Shown here piece after piece: positions 45,838 through 54,341 of a stretch of DNA of 64,000 nt. How positions within the stretch are numbered: the first letter of the stretch is position 1; each line of letters begins with the position of its first letter. The stretch covers positions 27,559 through 91,558 of the forward strand of contig JBCCGK010000040.1 of assembly GCA_039029315.1 (NCBI GenBank), read 5' to 3'. This stretch comes from JBCCCJ01 sp039029315 (GTDB lineage: Bacteria > Bacteroidota > Bacteroidia > J057). The translations under genes and the position numbers were made by a program. The notes beneath the pieces are model-generated. The model worked only from the letters and a program-made list of their open reading frames with translations. It ran no database searches and was not told the DNA's origin.

Positions 45838-48439
45838 TATGCAAACGAATCATCATTCTGTAGATCTGATATCTACCCATATGATTGCAAGATCGCACCT
45901 GCAGATCAGCAAATTGCTGGTTTGTTGTTTGTGGCTCATCTGCGCCATAATGCTCCCAGGCCTGGGATTTGGCCAACAATTGGTCAAGGTAAATTACACC
46001 GACGGCAATGGTGAAGTCCAAAAAGGTTCTTTCGAAGTGGCCTACTCGGCCGTCATTGATGGAGATATTCTTCCGCTTCCCGGAGGAGAATCGCCCGTCC
46101 AATTTACTGGGAAAGGAAGTGAGTTCATAGAAGTTCGTTTCTCAAATCTGAATTGGGAGACAAGTGGTTTCTCGAGTAATATTGTCATTGAACCGGGAGA
46201 TATTGGGGTGAGCAATCGAGACATTCTGAAAGTCAAAGTCAAAAAAATCGTCTTAAAACCCGACAATACAACCCCAAAAAGCACCCAGTTTACCCCCTTA
46301 TCCTCTGGAAGTACATCCGTCCTTATTTCCTATCGCGTAGTCGAAAAAGGAGCGACAGCAGATGTCCATAATTCTTTCAAAAGATCTGTAAGCATCAATG
46401 TAGGAGAAACAGCCCCTCCTCCCCCCAAACCAGATCCTGTTGTTGCTTCTAATAACAATTCACAAAACACGTCACAACAGGAATCCCAGCAACAGACAAC
46501 CGCAAACGCAGAGGAGAGTCAGACAGATTCTGAAAATGAGGAGGATACATTTTGGGAAAAACAGGTGGGGACCCATTCTAATAATATCGAATATTACCAA
46601 CAATATCTTCAAAAGTATCCCAACGGAAAATACAAAGAGATTGCAGAGAGTATCATTGTTACCCTGGAGCAGGAGAAAAAAGATGCTGAAGCTGAAGCCC
46701 TACGAATTGCAGAAGAAAAAAGAAAAACCAATCCTCCCACGACTTCTTCTTCCTCCTCCTCTTCAAGCAACAAAAACTCAGAAGAGGAATTATACGATAG
46801 AATTGTCAATGAAGGGAGAATTGTTGATTGTAACGAATACTTAAGAACATATGCCGACGGCAAGTATACCGATTTGGTTCTGCAAATATTGGCTGACAAA
46901 TCTCCTATTAAGGTCCTATCGAGCCAGAGAGATAATTTCAACAAGAACCTGTTCTTGATGGAGCTTAAGTATGTCAAAGGCAAATTGACACACGAAGTCT
47001 TCCCTGAAAGTCGCCAGGAAGATGTGCTCTCAACAGATTGGAACGAAGGAACCAATATTTTCTCCATTGAAATTGCTCCAGATAAGCAACTAAAAATTCA
47101 GTTCAGAGATTCTAGAGGATCTGGTTTCAAGAGCATCCAACAAAAACTCGATACACGCTTCGAACCTCTGACGGTTCAAAACTTTGTGGTATATCATGAC
47201 GAATCCAATCCCTTCACAGACTCCCTGACCTTTAATATTAGTGGTGGACAAGGCCCCTATTTTGCTGAATTTATTCGGTTTACGGAGACAGAACCTATTT
47301 ATAAATACCCCATCGGCAATCAACATACTGCTACAACTTTGGTGATCGGAGACATTCTCTCAAATGCAGATACCTCTGTCATCTCCACCAGTCCTGGCAG
47401 TTACTTCATTCGATTTGTTGACCAAAGGGGAGCTGAAGGAGAATCGGTATTCAGAAATGGAGACAATGATATCATCAGGATCGTTCCACCAGAAGAACCA
47501 CTTCCATGGAAATTGATTGGTGGCATTGCCGGGGCACTGATCTTGCTTATTGGCCTGAGATCATTCCTGAACGCACGAAAAAAGGCTAAGTTCCAGAAAA
47601 AAGTGGAAGAAGCCAGACGGCAAAAGGAACAACAAGGTACCCACTCTCAATCTGGCATAGGAATTCACAAAGTGGAGAAGACCTCCTCTACTACGATCTC
47701 CAGCCAGCCCAGAAAAGTTGATCCTCGCCCTGAACCAATAGCGCCCAACAATCCAGTGTCTCCGCAAAAAAGAAAGAGTACTTTCAAGATTACCAAAAAG
47801 CAACCAAGCTTTGAGAAGCCCATTGTTAAACGAAGTTTTTCAGCTGTTGGCTCATCGGACTATATGAAGTTTGATCTGAGTACACAATGGCAAAACCCAG
47901 CAGTAAGGGAAGTCTACATGCATCTGGAATGCGCCACTGACCTCAACCAATTCATTTATGATCACAATGTCAATGAATTCTTGGAAGAGAAAAACGATAT
48001 GATTCCAGAGATTGGTGGATTCCTTATGGGAACCTATGAACTAGAAGCCTCCAGTGGTCAACATAAGGTCTCATTAGAAAAGTTTCAACCGATCACAGCA
48101 GAAGCGCAGGATTTATACAAAGTGGAGTTTGGTGTAACAGCATGGGCAGAATTGGCCAATATTCAAGACATGCATGAGGATCTCGTCACCATCGGCTGGT
48201 TCCATACACACCCTGGTCATGGATTATTTTTGTCTCAGCCTGATTTGAGAATTCATGAAGGTTTTTTCAAAAACAACTATCAATTGGCCATGGAGATAGA
48301 CACCAAGAGTCAGGACCTGGATGTGGCATTCTTTACCAGAGATGTCCAGGGCAATATCTATAATAGCCGAGATCGAATCAGTCCTTCCTGGTTCCGCTGG
48401 AAGGAATTCATAACCAAAGAAGGTCAAAGACTTCAATAA
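45830..48439 (+). CDS. Operon B: membrane-tethered JAMM isopeptidase
   Basis: 869 aa from the ATG at 45830, which overlaps the previous stop by eight bases; the frame is open from 45773. A signal peptide (LLVCCLWLICAIMLPGLGFGQ) leads into a beta domain opening QQLVKVNYTDGNGEVQKG. A Gln/Ser/Asn-rich linker and two helical repeats (EYYQQYLQKYPNGKYKEI; CNEYLRTYADGKYTDL) follow, then a beta domain with SGGQGPYFAEFIRF and one TM (about 560-578). After a basic linker comes the cytosolic JAMM domain (about 680-865) with Glu727 (PEIGGFLMG), His792, His794 (GWFHTHPGHG), Ser802 and Asp805, all intact. Same plan as the operon A enzyme, with added periplasmic repeats shared with the gene before it. Confidence 0.88.
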   Translation: MANMQTNHHSVDLISTHMIARSHLQISKLLVCCLWLICAIMLPGLGFGQQLVKVNYTDGNGEVQKGSFEVAYSAVIDGDILPLPGGESPVQFTGKGSEFIEVRFSNLNWETSGFSSNIVIEPGDIGVSNRDILKVKVKKIVLKPDNTTPKSTQFTPLSSGSTSVLISYRVVEKGATADVHNSFKRSVSINVGETAPPPPKPDPVVASNNNSQNTSQQESQQQTTANAEESQTDSENEEDTFWEKQVGTHSNNIEYYQQYLQKYPNGKYKEIAESIIVTLEQEKKDAEAEALRIAEEKRKTNPPTTSSSSSSSSNKNSEEELYDRIVNEGRIVDCNEYLRTYADGKYTDLVLQILADKSPIKVLSSQRDNFNKNLFLMELKYVKGKLTHEVFPESRQEDVLSTDWNEGTNIFSIEIAPDKQLKIQFRDSRGSGFKSIQQKLDTRFEPLTVQNFVVYHDESNPFTDSLTFNISGGQGPYFAEFIRFTETEPIYKYPIGNQHTATTLVIGDILSNADTSVISTSPGSYFIRFVDQRGAEGESVFRNGDNDIIRIVPPEEPLPWKLIGGIAGALILLIGLRSFLNARKKAKFQKKVEEARRQKEQQGTHSQSGIGIHKVEKTSSTTISSQPRKVDPRPEPIAPNNPVSPQKRKSTFKITKKQPSFEKPIVKRSFSAVGSSDYMKFDLSTQWQNPAVREVYMHLECATDLNQFIYDHNVNEFLEEKNDMIPEIGGFLMGTYELEASSGQHKVSLEKFQPITAEAQDLYKVEFGVTAWAELANIQDMHEDLVTIGWFHTHPGHGLFLSQPDLRIHEGFFKNNYQLAMEIDTKSQDLDVAFFTRDVQGNIYNSRDRISPSWFRWKEFITKEGQRLQ

Positions 48440-48462
48440 ATACGATATTCTGAACGCTACCC

Positions 48463-49074
48463 ATGAAGATCAGTCCAAGGTCCCCTCACGCATCAAGTTC
48501 CGCTGAAGAGTTATCCACTTTGGTGGCAAGGGGCCAATTTCATGAGGAAGATCTTCAAACCTACTTTCAGGATAGCCAAGTCAGACGTGTCTTTATAGAT
48601 CATCATTGTGCGAAGGACATTTATCGATGGGCGGAGCAATCATTGTCGGAAGAGGTTGTGCCCGAGGTTGGTGGATTTTTGTTGGGGCGCTTCTGCGAAT
48701 ACGCCCCGCACTTGTATGATATCACAATAGAGATCTTTATCCAGGCCAGAGAGGTAGATTTTAGCAGTCCGATTCTATTGGACTTTGGCTCACAGGTGAT
48801 GCTGGAAATGGATCAGATCAAAGATACCCATCCTCAATTGGTCAATGTAGGGTGGTTTCACACTCATCCGGGACATACGCCATTTCTTTCTGAACAGGAT
48901 CTGTCTAGTCATGAAGGATTTTTCCAAAAACCCTTTCAGGTAGCGATCGTCCTGGACAGTTTGACCAGAAATTTTGATACAGGTATTTTTTCAAGAAAGA
49001 GTACTGGACAAGTCAATAATAAAGAAGACAGAACAACATGGATTTCATGGAAACAATTAGGGAAGATGGCATGA
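48463..49074 (+). CDS. Operon B: soluble JAMM isopeptidase
   Basis: 203 aa, JAMM domain alone, no signal or TM. Glu68 (PEVGGFLLG), His133 and His135 (GWFHTHPGHT), Ser143 and Asp146 form the full catalytic set. Close in sequence to the C-terminal domain of the preceding gene (shared VFIDHHCAKDIYRW-like lead-in and HEGFFQKPFQVAI), so it probably arose by duplication of that domain. Operon A has no equivalent. It may handle free cytosolic conjugates or Ubl tail trimming while its tethered neighbour acts at the membrane; inference. Ends in an ATGA overlap with the FHA gene. Confidence 0.9.
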   Translation: MKISPRSPHASSSAEELSTLVARGQFHEEDLQTYFQDSQVRRVFIDHHCAKDIYRWAEQSLSEEVVPEVGGFLLGRFCEYAPHLYDITIEIFIQAREVDFSSPILLDFGSQVMLEMDQIKDTHPQLVNVGWFHTHPGHTPFLSEQDLSSHEGFFQKPFQVAIVLDSLTRNFDTGIFSRKSTGQVNNKEDRTTWISWKQLGKMA

Positions 49075-50837
49075 ACTCCAAAACATGTGTACATATGCTG
49101 ACTGGATACACAAGACGAATGAAGATCACTTGTTTATTAAGCCTGATATGCCTGATCGGGCTGCATGGGATATTCGCACAAGAAGCAGAAGATACAGAGA
49201 CCTTTACGTTTGATATTCATAAAGTCGATGCTGATGAGACCCGAAAACGATTGGTCATCGAGTTTCAGGTTGAGACTGAAAGCGGAATCTTGAGTGAAGA
49301 GAGTATTAATGGAACCACCATTTCGATTTCAGAAAGTATGGGAACCCCTCCCAATCTTCTACATACTATCGATATGGGGATAGAAGAAATCGTCTCTATT
49401 GGAGAAGGTACCTACCAGATTCGTCTGGTGCCTCCAAGTACTTTTCCTGATGAGAGGAAAGTATACAATGGAGAGATCAGAACCATCACGGTCAGCAGTA
49501 AATATGGGGATGCAGAGGATTCAGAATCCTTTTCTTTGGGAACCCCTTCTAATCCAATCAATTTTAAGGATATTCCCTGGCTTGTCGTCATTCTGACAGG
49601 CATGCTGATTGTCACCGGGTTTTTGATTTTGCTCAGTATCATGCTGCCGGGATTGACAAAACTTCAGTTCAAAAGAAAATATGTCCGAAAATACAAGGAT
49701 ATCAAAGAGGAAGGAAGGCGCAAGATGGACCCCATCACCAGTGAAGCCTTTATGGATGATGAGTTGGTCGTAACCAGATGCGAACAATGGCATAGTCTGG
49801 AAAGCTGGCAGTACAACCACTACCAATGCGTCAACTATCCGGGTTGTCAGAATCGCGCGGTTCCTTGTACTGATGGAGAAAATATCCAGGCGGAAAGTTA
49901 TCAATTCTTTACGCAGCAAGGCAAATTCAAAAACCTGAATTGGTTGTGGTTTGGCAGCCTCGGCGGATTGATTTCCTGGGGTGCATGGGCCATATTGACA
50001 AATATCGCGATTGTGCCTTATATGGCATTGATGTCCAATTTGGCGCCAGAATCTGATTATCAACTCGCACGGGATTCTATGATGGGATTCTCCCTTGGGC
50101 TAGGGTTGGTATTTGCGCTGGCATGGGTAGAAGAACGAGGGCAGAGTAGTGAATTTTCCTGGCTGCGCATCATAATCAAAGCCTTCATTGGCGGAATTCT
50201 TTCCTTGTTGGTATTTCTGGGGGGATTTCTGATTTACAGAGTGCTTGGTCTTGAAAATGAATACCTTGGGGGCCTAATCAGTTGGGGATTATTTGGTGTG
50301 TTCCTCGGGATTATCCTTTCTATTCGATCCACCATTGAAATTACGCGTGGTATTTTGGGTGGCTTGATTGCCGGAATCATTGCCTACAATATTTTCTTTG
50401 GGCTTTCCTTCTTATCAGATGCGCTGGAAATGGCCAAGGTCATCGCTTTTGTTGTTCTGGGAGCAGTACTGGGAATCATTGTGGTAACAGTAGTGAGTCA
50501 ATTGGAAGATTTTGAACTGGAATATATTTCTCCAGTAAAATATAGTCGTGTCAATCCCATTTCTAAATGGCTGAAAGCCGAAATGGATATTTTCATTGGA
50601 TCAGACTCCAGCTGCTATGTATTTGTCAAGTGGCCAGATGAAGAAGTCCAACCCAAACACGCCAAACTAAGCTACGATGGAAGTGCAGTCTATTTGGAGC
50701 CTTATGCAGAAACACTGATAGGGAATAGGATTTTGCCATTGAATAAACCCTACGAACTCAAACATGGAGATATCATTCAATTAGGACGTTCAAGTATCTC
50801 CAGAATGAAATTTATCGCAAAATCACTGGAAGGGTAA
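49071..50837 (+). CDS. Operon B: polytopic membrane protein with cytosolic Cys/His loop and FHA domain
   Basis: 588 aa from the ATG at 49071, overlapping the JAMM stop by ATGA; the frame is open from 49038, and an ATG at 49119 sits right at the signal peptide (ITCLLSLICLIGLHGIFAQ). Periplasmic beta domain (about 37-165), TM1 (170-193), then a cytosolic loop with Cys237-x3-His241-x11-Cys253-x5-Cys259 (YQCVNYPGCQNRA), matching the Cys loop of the operon A protein. The shared NWLWFGSLGG / NWIWFGAVGG opens the next TM. About six more TMs lead to a cytosolic FHA domain (about 500-585) with IGSDSS, PKHAKL, IGNRIL and HGDIIQLGRS. Phosphothreonine binding is expected from the fold; no kinase gene is in the window. 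Confidence 0.8.
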   Translation: MNSKTCVHMLTGYTRRMKITCLLSLICLIGLHGIFAQEAEDTETFTFDIHKVDADETRKRLVIEFQVETESGILSEESINGTTISISESMGTPPNLLHTIDMGIEEIVSIGEGTYQIRLVPPSTFPDERKVYNGEIRTITVSSKYGDAEDSESFSLGTPSNPINFKDIPWLVVILTGMLIVTGFLILLSIMLPGLTKLQFKRKYVRKYKDIKEEGRRKMDPITSEAFMDDELVVTRCEQWHSLESWQYNHYQCVNYPGCQNRAVPCTDGENIQAESYQFFTQQGKFKNLNWLWFGSLGGLISWGAWAILTNIAIVPYMALMSNLAPESDYQLARDSMMGFSLGLGLVFALAWVEERGQSSEFSWLRIIIKAFIGGILSLLVFLGGFLIYRVLGLENEYLGGLISWGLFGVFLGIILSIRSTIEITRGILGGLIAGIIAYNIFFGLSFLSDALEMAKVIAFVVLGAVLGIIVVTVVSQLEDFELEYISPVKYSRVNPISKWLKAEMDIFIGSDSSCYVFVKWPDEEVQPKHAKLSYDGSAVYLEPYAETLIGNRILPLNKPYELKHGDIIQLGRSSISRMKFIAKSLEG

Positions 50838-50894
50838 GGCTTTCCAAACAGATTACATCATTTTTCTATTTCTCAATCTAAATCATTGAGACAG

Positions 50895-52577
50895 ATGAAG
50901 AGTATTCCATTTTTTTTCATGTCAAGGGTGCTCATTGTATTGACTTGCTGTTCGGTGATCTCATACGGACAGGCCCAGGAAATCACAGATGTTTCTCCCC
51001 ATGAAGCCTGTATCGGAGAGGTACTCACCGTCTTGGGTACAGGTCTGGATGCTGTTGTCAGTGCAAAAGTCGGCGGCAAAGGAGCCAGTTTGATTGACAG
51101 CACGCGCACCCCAAGTTCATTCCAGATTATCATTCCCAACACTTTAGTCTTTACGCCAGACAATTCTGCTCCCAAAGGGTTCAATGTTGTCGGAACTACA
51201 AGTCAAGGCAACCTGGTTCTCCGGGATAGTTTGACTGTTTCTCCTGTTCTGGATGTTTCTATTTCCCTGGGCAATAATCAAGATGATCTTTTTTGTGAAG
51301 ACCAAAGTGTCGATTTGCTTGCAGAATCCAGTCCCAATAATTCCAGTTACACCTATTCCTGGACACCAAGTACCGGATTGAATGTAACAGATGAATCAGA
51401 AGTCGTTGCCTCACCAGACATGACCACCAGCTATGTTGTAGAGGTGAATTCAGGCGCCTCCTGTTCTTATTATGATACCATTACCCTCCAGGTCAGGAGT
51501 CTTCCAGTCATTTCTTCTGTTCAAGTCAAGCAACCCTTCTGCGGTAGCCCTGCAAGCGTAGAAATCATGGCTCAAGGAAGCGAAACCCTTGAATACCGTC
51601 TGAGCTCTAATGATGACACATTCGGGTTTACAGAGAATCCACTTTTTGAGAATCTGCCTCAGGGCACTTATGATATTAGAATTCGATATACCAGTCAGCC
51701 AAATTGTGCACTGAATAGCAACAATCATTTTACCATAGAAGAAGATGCAGGAACAAGTGAGCCAAGCCTACAGCTCAGTTCAGATCGGATATGCGCAGGT
51801 GAAACGATAAGTGTATCAACCCAGGCCCCATCAGAAGCGATGATCACCTGGGATTTTGGCTCCGAGGCGATACCAGGCATGGCCACAGGCCCCGGACCAC
51901 ATGAGGTACAATTCAATCTGGCTGGAAGCTATACGATTCACCTGACCAGCGAAATAGATACTTGCATCAAACATGCAGAAAAAGACATCAATATTGATCC
52001 CAGCCCTACGATCACTGTGACTCCGAATATTCCTCAAGGAGTCCAGGATGGAGACTCGATCCAGCTCATTTTGCAAGCCCCTGGAGAAGAAGTACTGTTT
52101 AGTTGGGAAATGGACATCACTGGTGAATTAGACAATCCGCCCCCACTGGCGGGTACAGACTCTGTTCTCCAGGGGGTCTTTCGGCTTGCAGAAGGTCAGA
52201 CTGTAGCGCTGATCGAATTCCAGATTTATTCTCTCGCCAATGGCTGTGAAGATTCCTTATATTTTTCATTTCAGGTGTCCAAGGAGCCAATCGTGGGAAC
52301 CTTCTTTGCACCCGATCTCTTTACCCCGAATGGAGATGGCATCAATGATAGCTGGGCAGTCGTACTCCCGGAGGGATTGAGTATGGTTGAGCATCAGGTG
52401 CAGATTTTCAATAGAAGCGGCGGATTAATTTTTGAAGGAGATGCTTCTCAGAAATGGAATGGTGTCAATTTCAGAAATGGGATTTCATCACCAGATGGCC
52501 CATACTGGTTCATCGTTCAGCATGTAGACAATCCAGGACAAGTTCTCTGGACTGGCGCCATCACTTTGCTACGCTAA
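50895..52577 (+). CDS. Operon B: secreted IPT/PKD-repeat protein with T9SS type B (CHU_C) tail
   Basis: 560 aa from the ATG at 50895 (an in-frame TTG at 50886 is less likely). Signal peptide to SYGQAQ. An IPT/TIG-like domain (about 30-110: ITDVSPHEACIGEVLTVLGTGL) comes first, then PKD/Ig-like modules (DLFCEDQSVDLLAES, FCGSPASVEIMAQG, RICAGETISVSTQ) and a C-terminal CHU_C domain (about 475-560: FAPDLFTPNGDGINDSWAV...FNRSGGLIFEG...SPDGPYWFIV), the T9SS type B signal. It is the counterpart of the operon A CHU_C protein, with a different set of outer modules, and lies 29 bases before the PorP/SprF gene. Confidence 0.88.
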   Translation: MKSIPFFFMSRVLIVLTCCSVISYGQAQEITDVSPHEACIGEVLTVLGTGLDAVVSAKVGGKGASLIDSTRTPSSFQIIIPNTLVFTPDNSAPKGFNVVGTTSQGNLVLRDSLTVSPVLDVSISLGNNQDDLFCEDQSVDLLAESSPNNSSYTYSWTPSTGLNVTDESEVVASPDMTTSYVVEVNSGASCSYYDTITLQVRSLPVISSVQVKQPFCGSPASVEIMAQGSETLEYRLSSNDDTFGFTENPLFENLPQGTYDIRIRYTSQPNCALNSNNHFTIEEDAGTSEPSLQLSSDRICAGETISVSTQAPSEAMITWDFGSEAIPGMATGPGPHEVQFNLAGSYTIHLTSEIDTCIKHAEKDINIDPSPTITVTPNIPQGVQDGDSIQLILQAPGEEVLFSWEMDITGELDNPPPLAGTDSVLQGVFRLAEGQTVALIEFQIYSLANGCEDSLYFSFQVSKEPIVGTFFAPDLFTPNGDGINDSWAVVLPEGLSMVEHQVQIFNRSGGLIFEGDASQKWNGVNFRNGISSPDGPYWFIVQHVDNPGQVLWTGAITLLR

Positions 52578-52606
52578 TCAGGCCATCATCTCAATTCTTA
52601 TTGTTC

Positions 52607-54190
52607 ATGTCAAACACCTATACACAGCTCACAAAGGTATTCTTCTTTGGGATCATCGCTCAGACAATTGGATTGTCTCTCTATGGCCAGCAGATTCCGG
52701 TTTTTACCCAATATGTGTATGAGCCTTCCTGGTATATTCCGGCTGTTGCAGGACTATCCCCACAAACAAAAGCCTTTGTCGGTCATAGATCTCAATGGCT
52801 AGGGCTTGAATCAGCCCCTTCTTCTCAACTTATTGGATTTTCGGGTCAGCGAATCAATCAGGGTGCACTGGCTGTTGGCGGTTTTTTTTATCACGATCAG
52901 GCACATCTGTTCAGACAACTCAATGCGAAAGTCAACTTTGCCTACCATCTATTTCCCTCTTCTTCCCTACACCAGCTTTCTCTGGGAATGTCCCTGGGCT
53001 TTCATCACCAGCGAATCAATCTCGATGGGCCCCTGGAACTGGCAGAAGAAGGAGATCCACTCGTCCTTGGCGGAGGATATCAACAGACATCTCCAGATGC
53101 GGGGGTAGGCCTTTTTTATCAATATAAGCAAGAGCAATCCAGACTTTATTTGGGATTGAGCAGTTCTCACCTTCCAAAAGCATTTGCCCTTGATGATGGC
53201 CTTCAATACGTATTACGCACACACCTTCTTGCAACAATTGGTGCACAATTCCCCCTGAATGATCAGGTGAGTCTGGAACCAATCTTATTGTGGAAAGGAT
53301 TGGTGGGAGAACAAGCTCTGGGAGGTGGTGGAGTAGATCTTGGACTTCGGGTCTATCTGCTAGACAATCAATTGTGGGCTGGAGCAGGATTCAGACCTCA
53401 AGGTGGTGGCTTTCATGGAATTTTGGGGCTAGTACTTGAAAAGGTTCATTTCTCGGCCTTGCTAGAACATCATGCCTGGTTAGGCAACAGCCTTGAATTT
53501 GGATTACAAATCCCACTTGCTGGCATCTCGCTACCCAAGGAAAAACCTGCTTCTCCCAAAACGCCCAAACAGATTGTCAGACCAAAAAAGGAAGCTTCTG
53601 CAACAATTGCAAAGAACAATTCCAGCAAGAGACAGGCCTATTGGGAAAACTCACAAGCTTTGATTCAACAATTGAGACAAATGAATCCGCAGGCTGAGAA
53701 TGTGTCCATTGAAAGTTTTCCGGGACGAAAACAAGTAAGACTGGTCTATCAATTTGCCTCAGAGGAAGAAGCCTATCTGCCACGAAAGATCCCTGCTGTC
53801 GATGAAATGCTCACACATATCTCCTCAACTATCCAGGATATTCTGGATGAGTCCAAGCGCCCACACTTGAACAAGGTTGAGTCTATCACGATCACCTCTT
53901 TGATGCAGGATGATGTAGAAATCATGGAAGCTCCCTCTTATATCCAATACAATGGAGAGTGGGGAAGCCGCTTGAACAAGCCCTACCTGGTGGATGGAGA
54001 AACCGTCGTGGAAAGCATCAGTCAGGGAAAAATTACCCGCCGGGAGCAGGCATTTTTGAAAATCTTCAGTATCCAGAAAGCCCTTTCGGCCAAGCTGAAT
54101 CTGAGTGAACGCGTATTTAGATTTGAATTAAAGACAGAAGCCTCAGAAGAATATTTTCAGGAGATTGTGATTGATGTTTCTTTAAAATAA
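52607..54190 (+). CDS. Operon B: PorP/SprF-family outer-membrane protein with C-terminal extension
   Basis: 527 aa from the ATG at 52607; the frame is open from 52454 but that part overlaps the CHU_C gene. Signal peptide (VFFFGIIAQTIGLSLYGQ) then the PorP/SprF start QIPVFTQYVYEPSWYIPAVAGL, GHRSQWLGLESAPSSQLIGF, GALAVGGFFYHDQ and barrel strands to about residue 305. The C-terminal part (about 340-527) is an alpha/beta extension ending ITRREQAFLKIFSIQKALSA...FQEIVIDVSLK, alignable by eye with the extension in operon A (LNPEEIAAVKLFYLNKRLDD...KITIELKI). Likely partner for export or anchoring of the CHU_C protein and a periplasm-facing contact for the inner-membrane proteins (inference). Last gene of operon B. 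Confidence 0.85.
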   Translation: MSNTYTQLTKVFFFGIIAQTIGLSLYGQQIPVFTQYVYEPSWYIPAVAGLSPQTKAFVGHRSQWLGLESAPSSQLIGFSGQRINQGALAVGGFFYHDQAHLFRQLNAKVNFAYHLFPSSSLHQLSLGMSLGFHHQRINLDGPLELAEEGDPLVLGGGYQQTSPDAGVGLFYQYKQEQSRLYLGLSSSHLPKAFALDDGLQYVLRTHLLATIGAQFPLNDQVSLEPILLWKGLVGEQALGGGGVDLGLRVYLLDNQLWAGAGFRPQGGGFHGILGLVLEKVHFSALLEHHAWLGNSLEFGLQIPLAGISLPKEKPASPKTPKQIVRPKKEASATIAKNNSSKRQAYWENSQALIQQLRQMNPQAENVSIESFPGRKQVRLVYQFASEEEAYLPRKIPAVDEMLTHISSTIQDILDESKRPHLNKVESITITSLMQDDVEIMEAPSYIQYNGEWGSRLNKPYLVDGETVVESISQGKITRREQAFLKIFSIQKALSAKLNLSERVFRFELKTEASEEYFQEIVIDVSLK

Positions 54191-54341
54191 TAGTTCTTTG
54201 CCAAAAGTTGTGGAAGAAGCATTCTGGGATGGCGGGTTGTGTCTCATGAAGGAGAAACGGGATCTGTGGGGAAGAGGTCATAAGTGAGCAAGAAAGAATT
54301 TATTACCGACTCCACTAACATTGTCAAAGGACCAAAATAAT

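Noticed and set aside
41667..54190. Operon as a standard CBASS or Bil antiviral system
   Set aside because: No CD-NTase or effector nuclease, and the membrane, CHU_C and PorP/SprF genes are not part of those systems as I know them; a defence role remains possible but unsupported.
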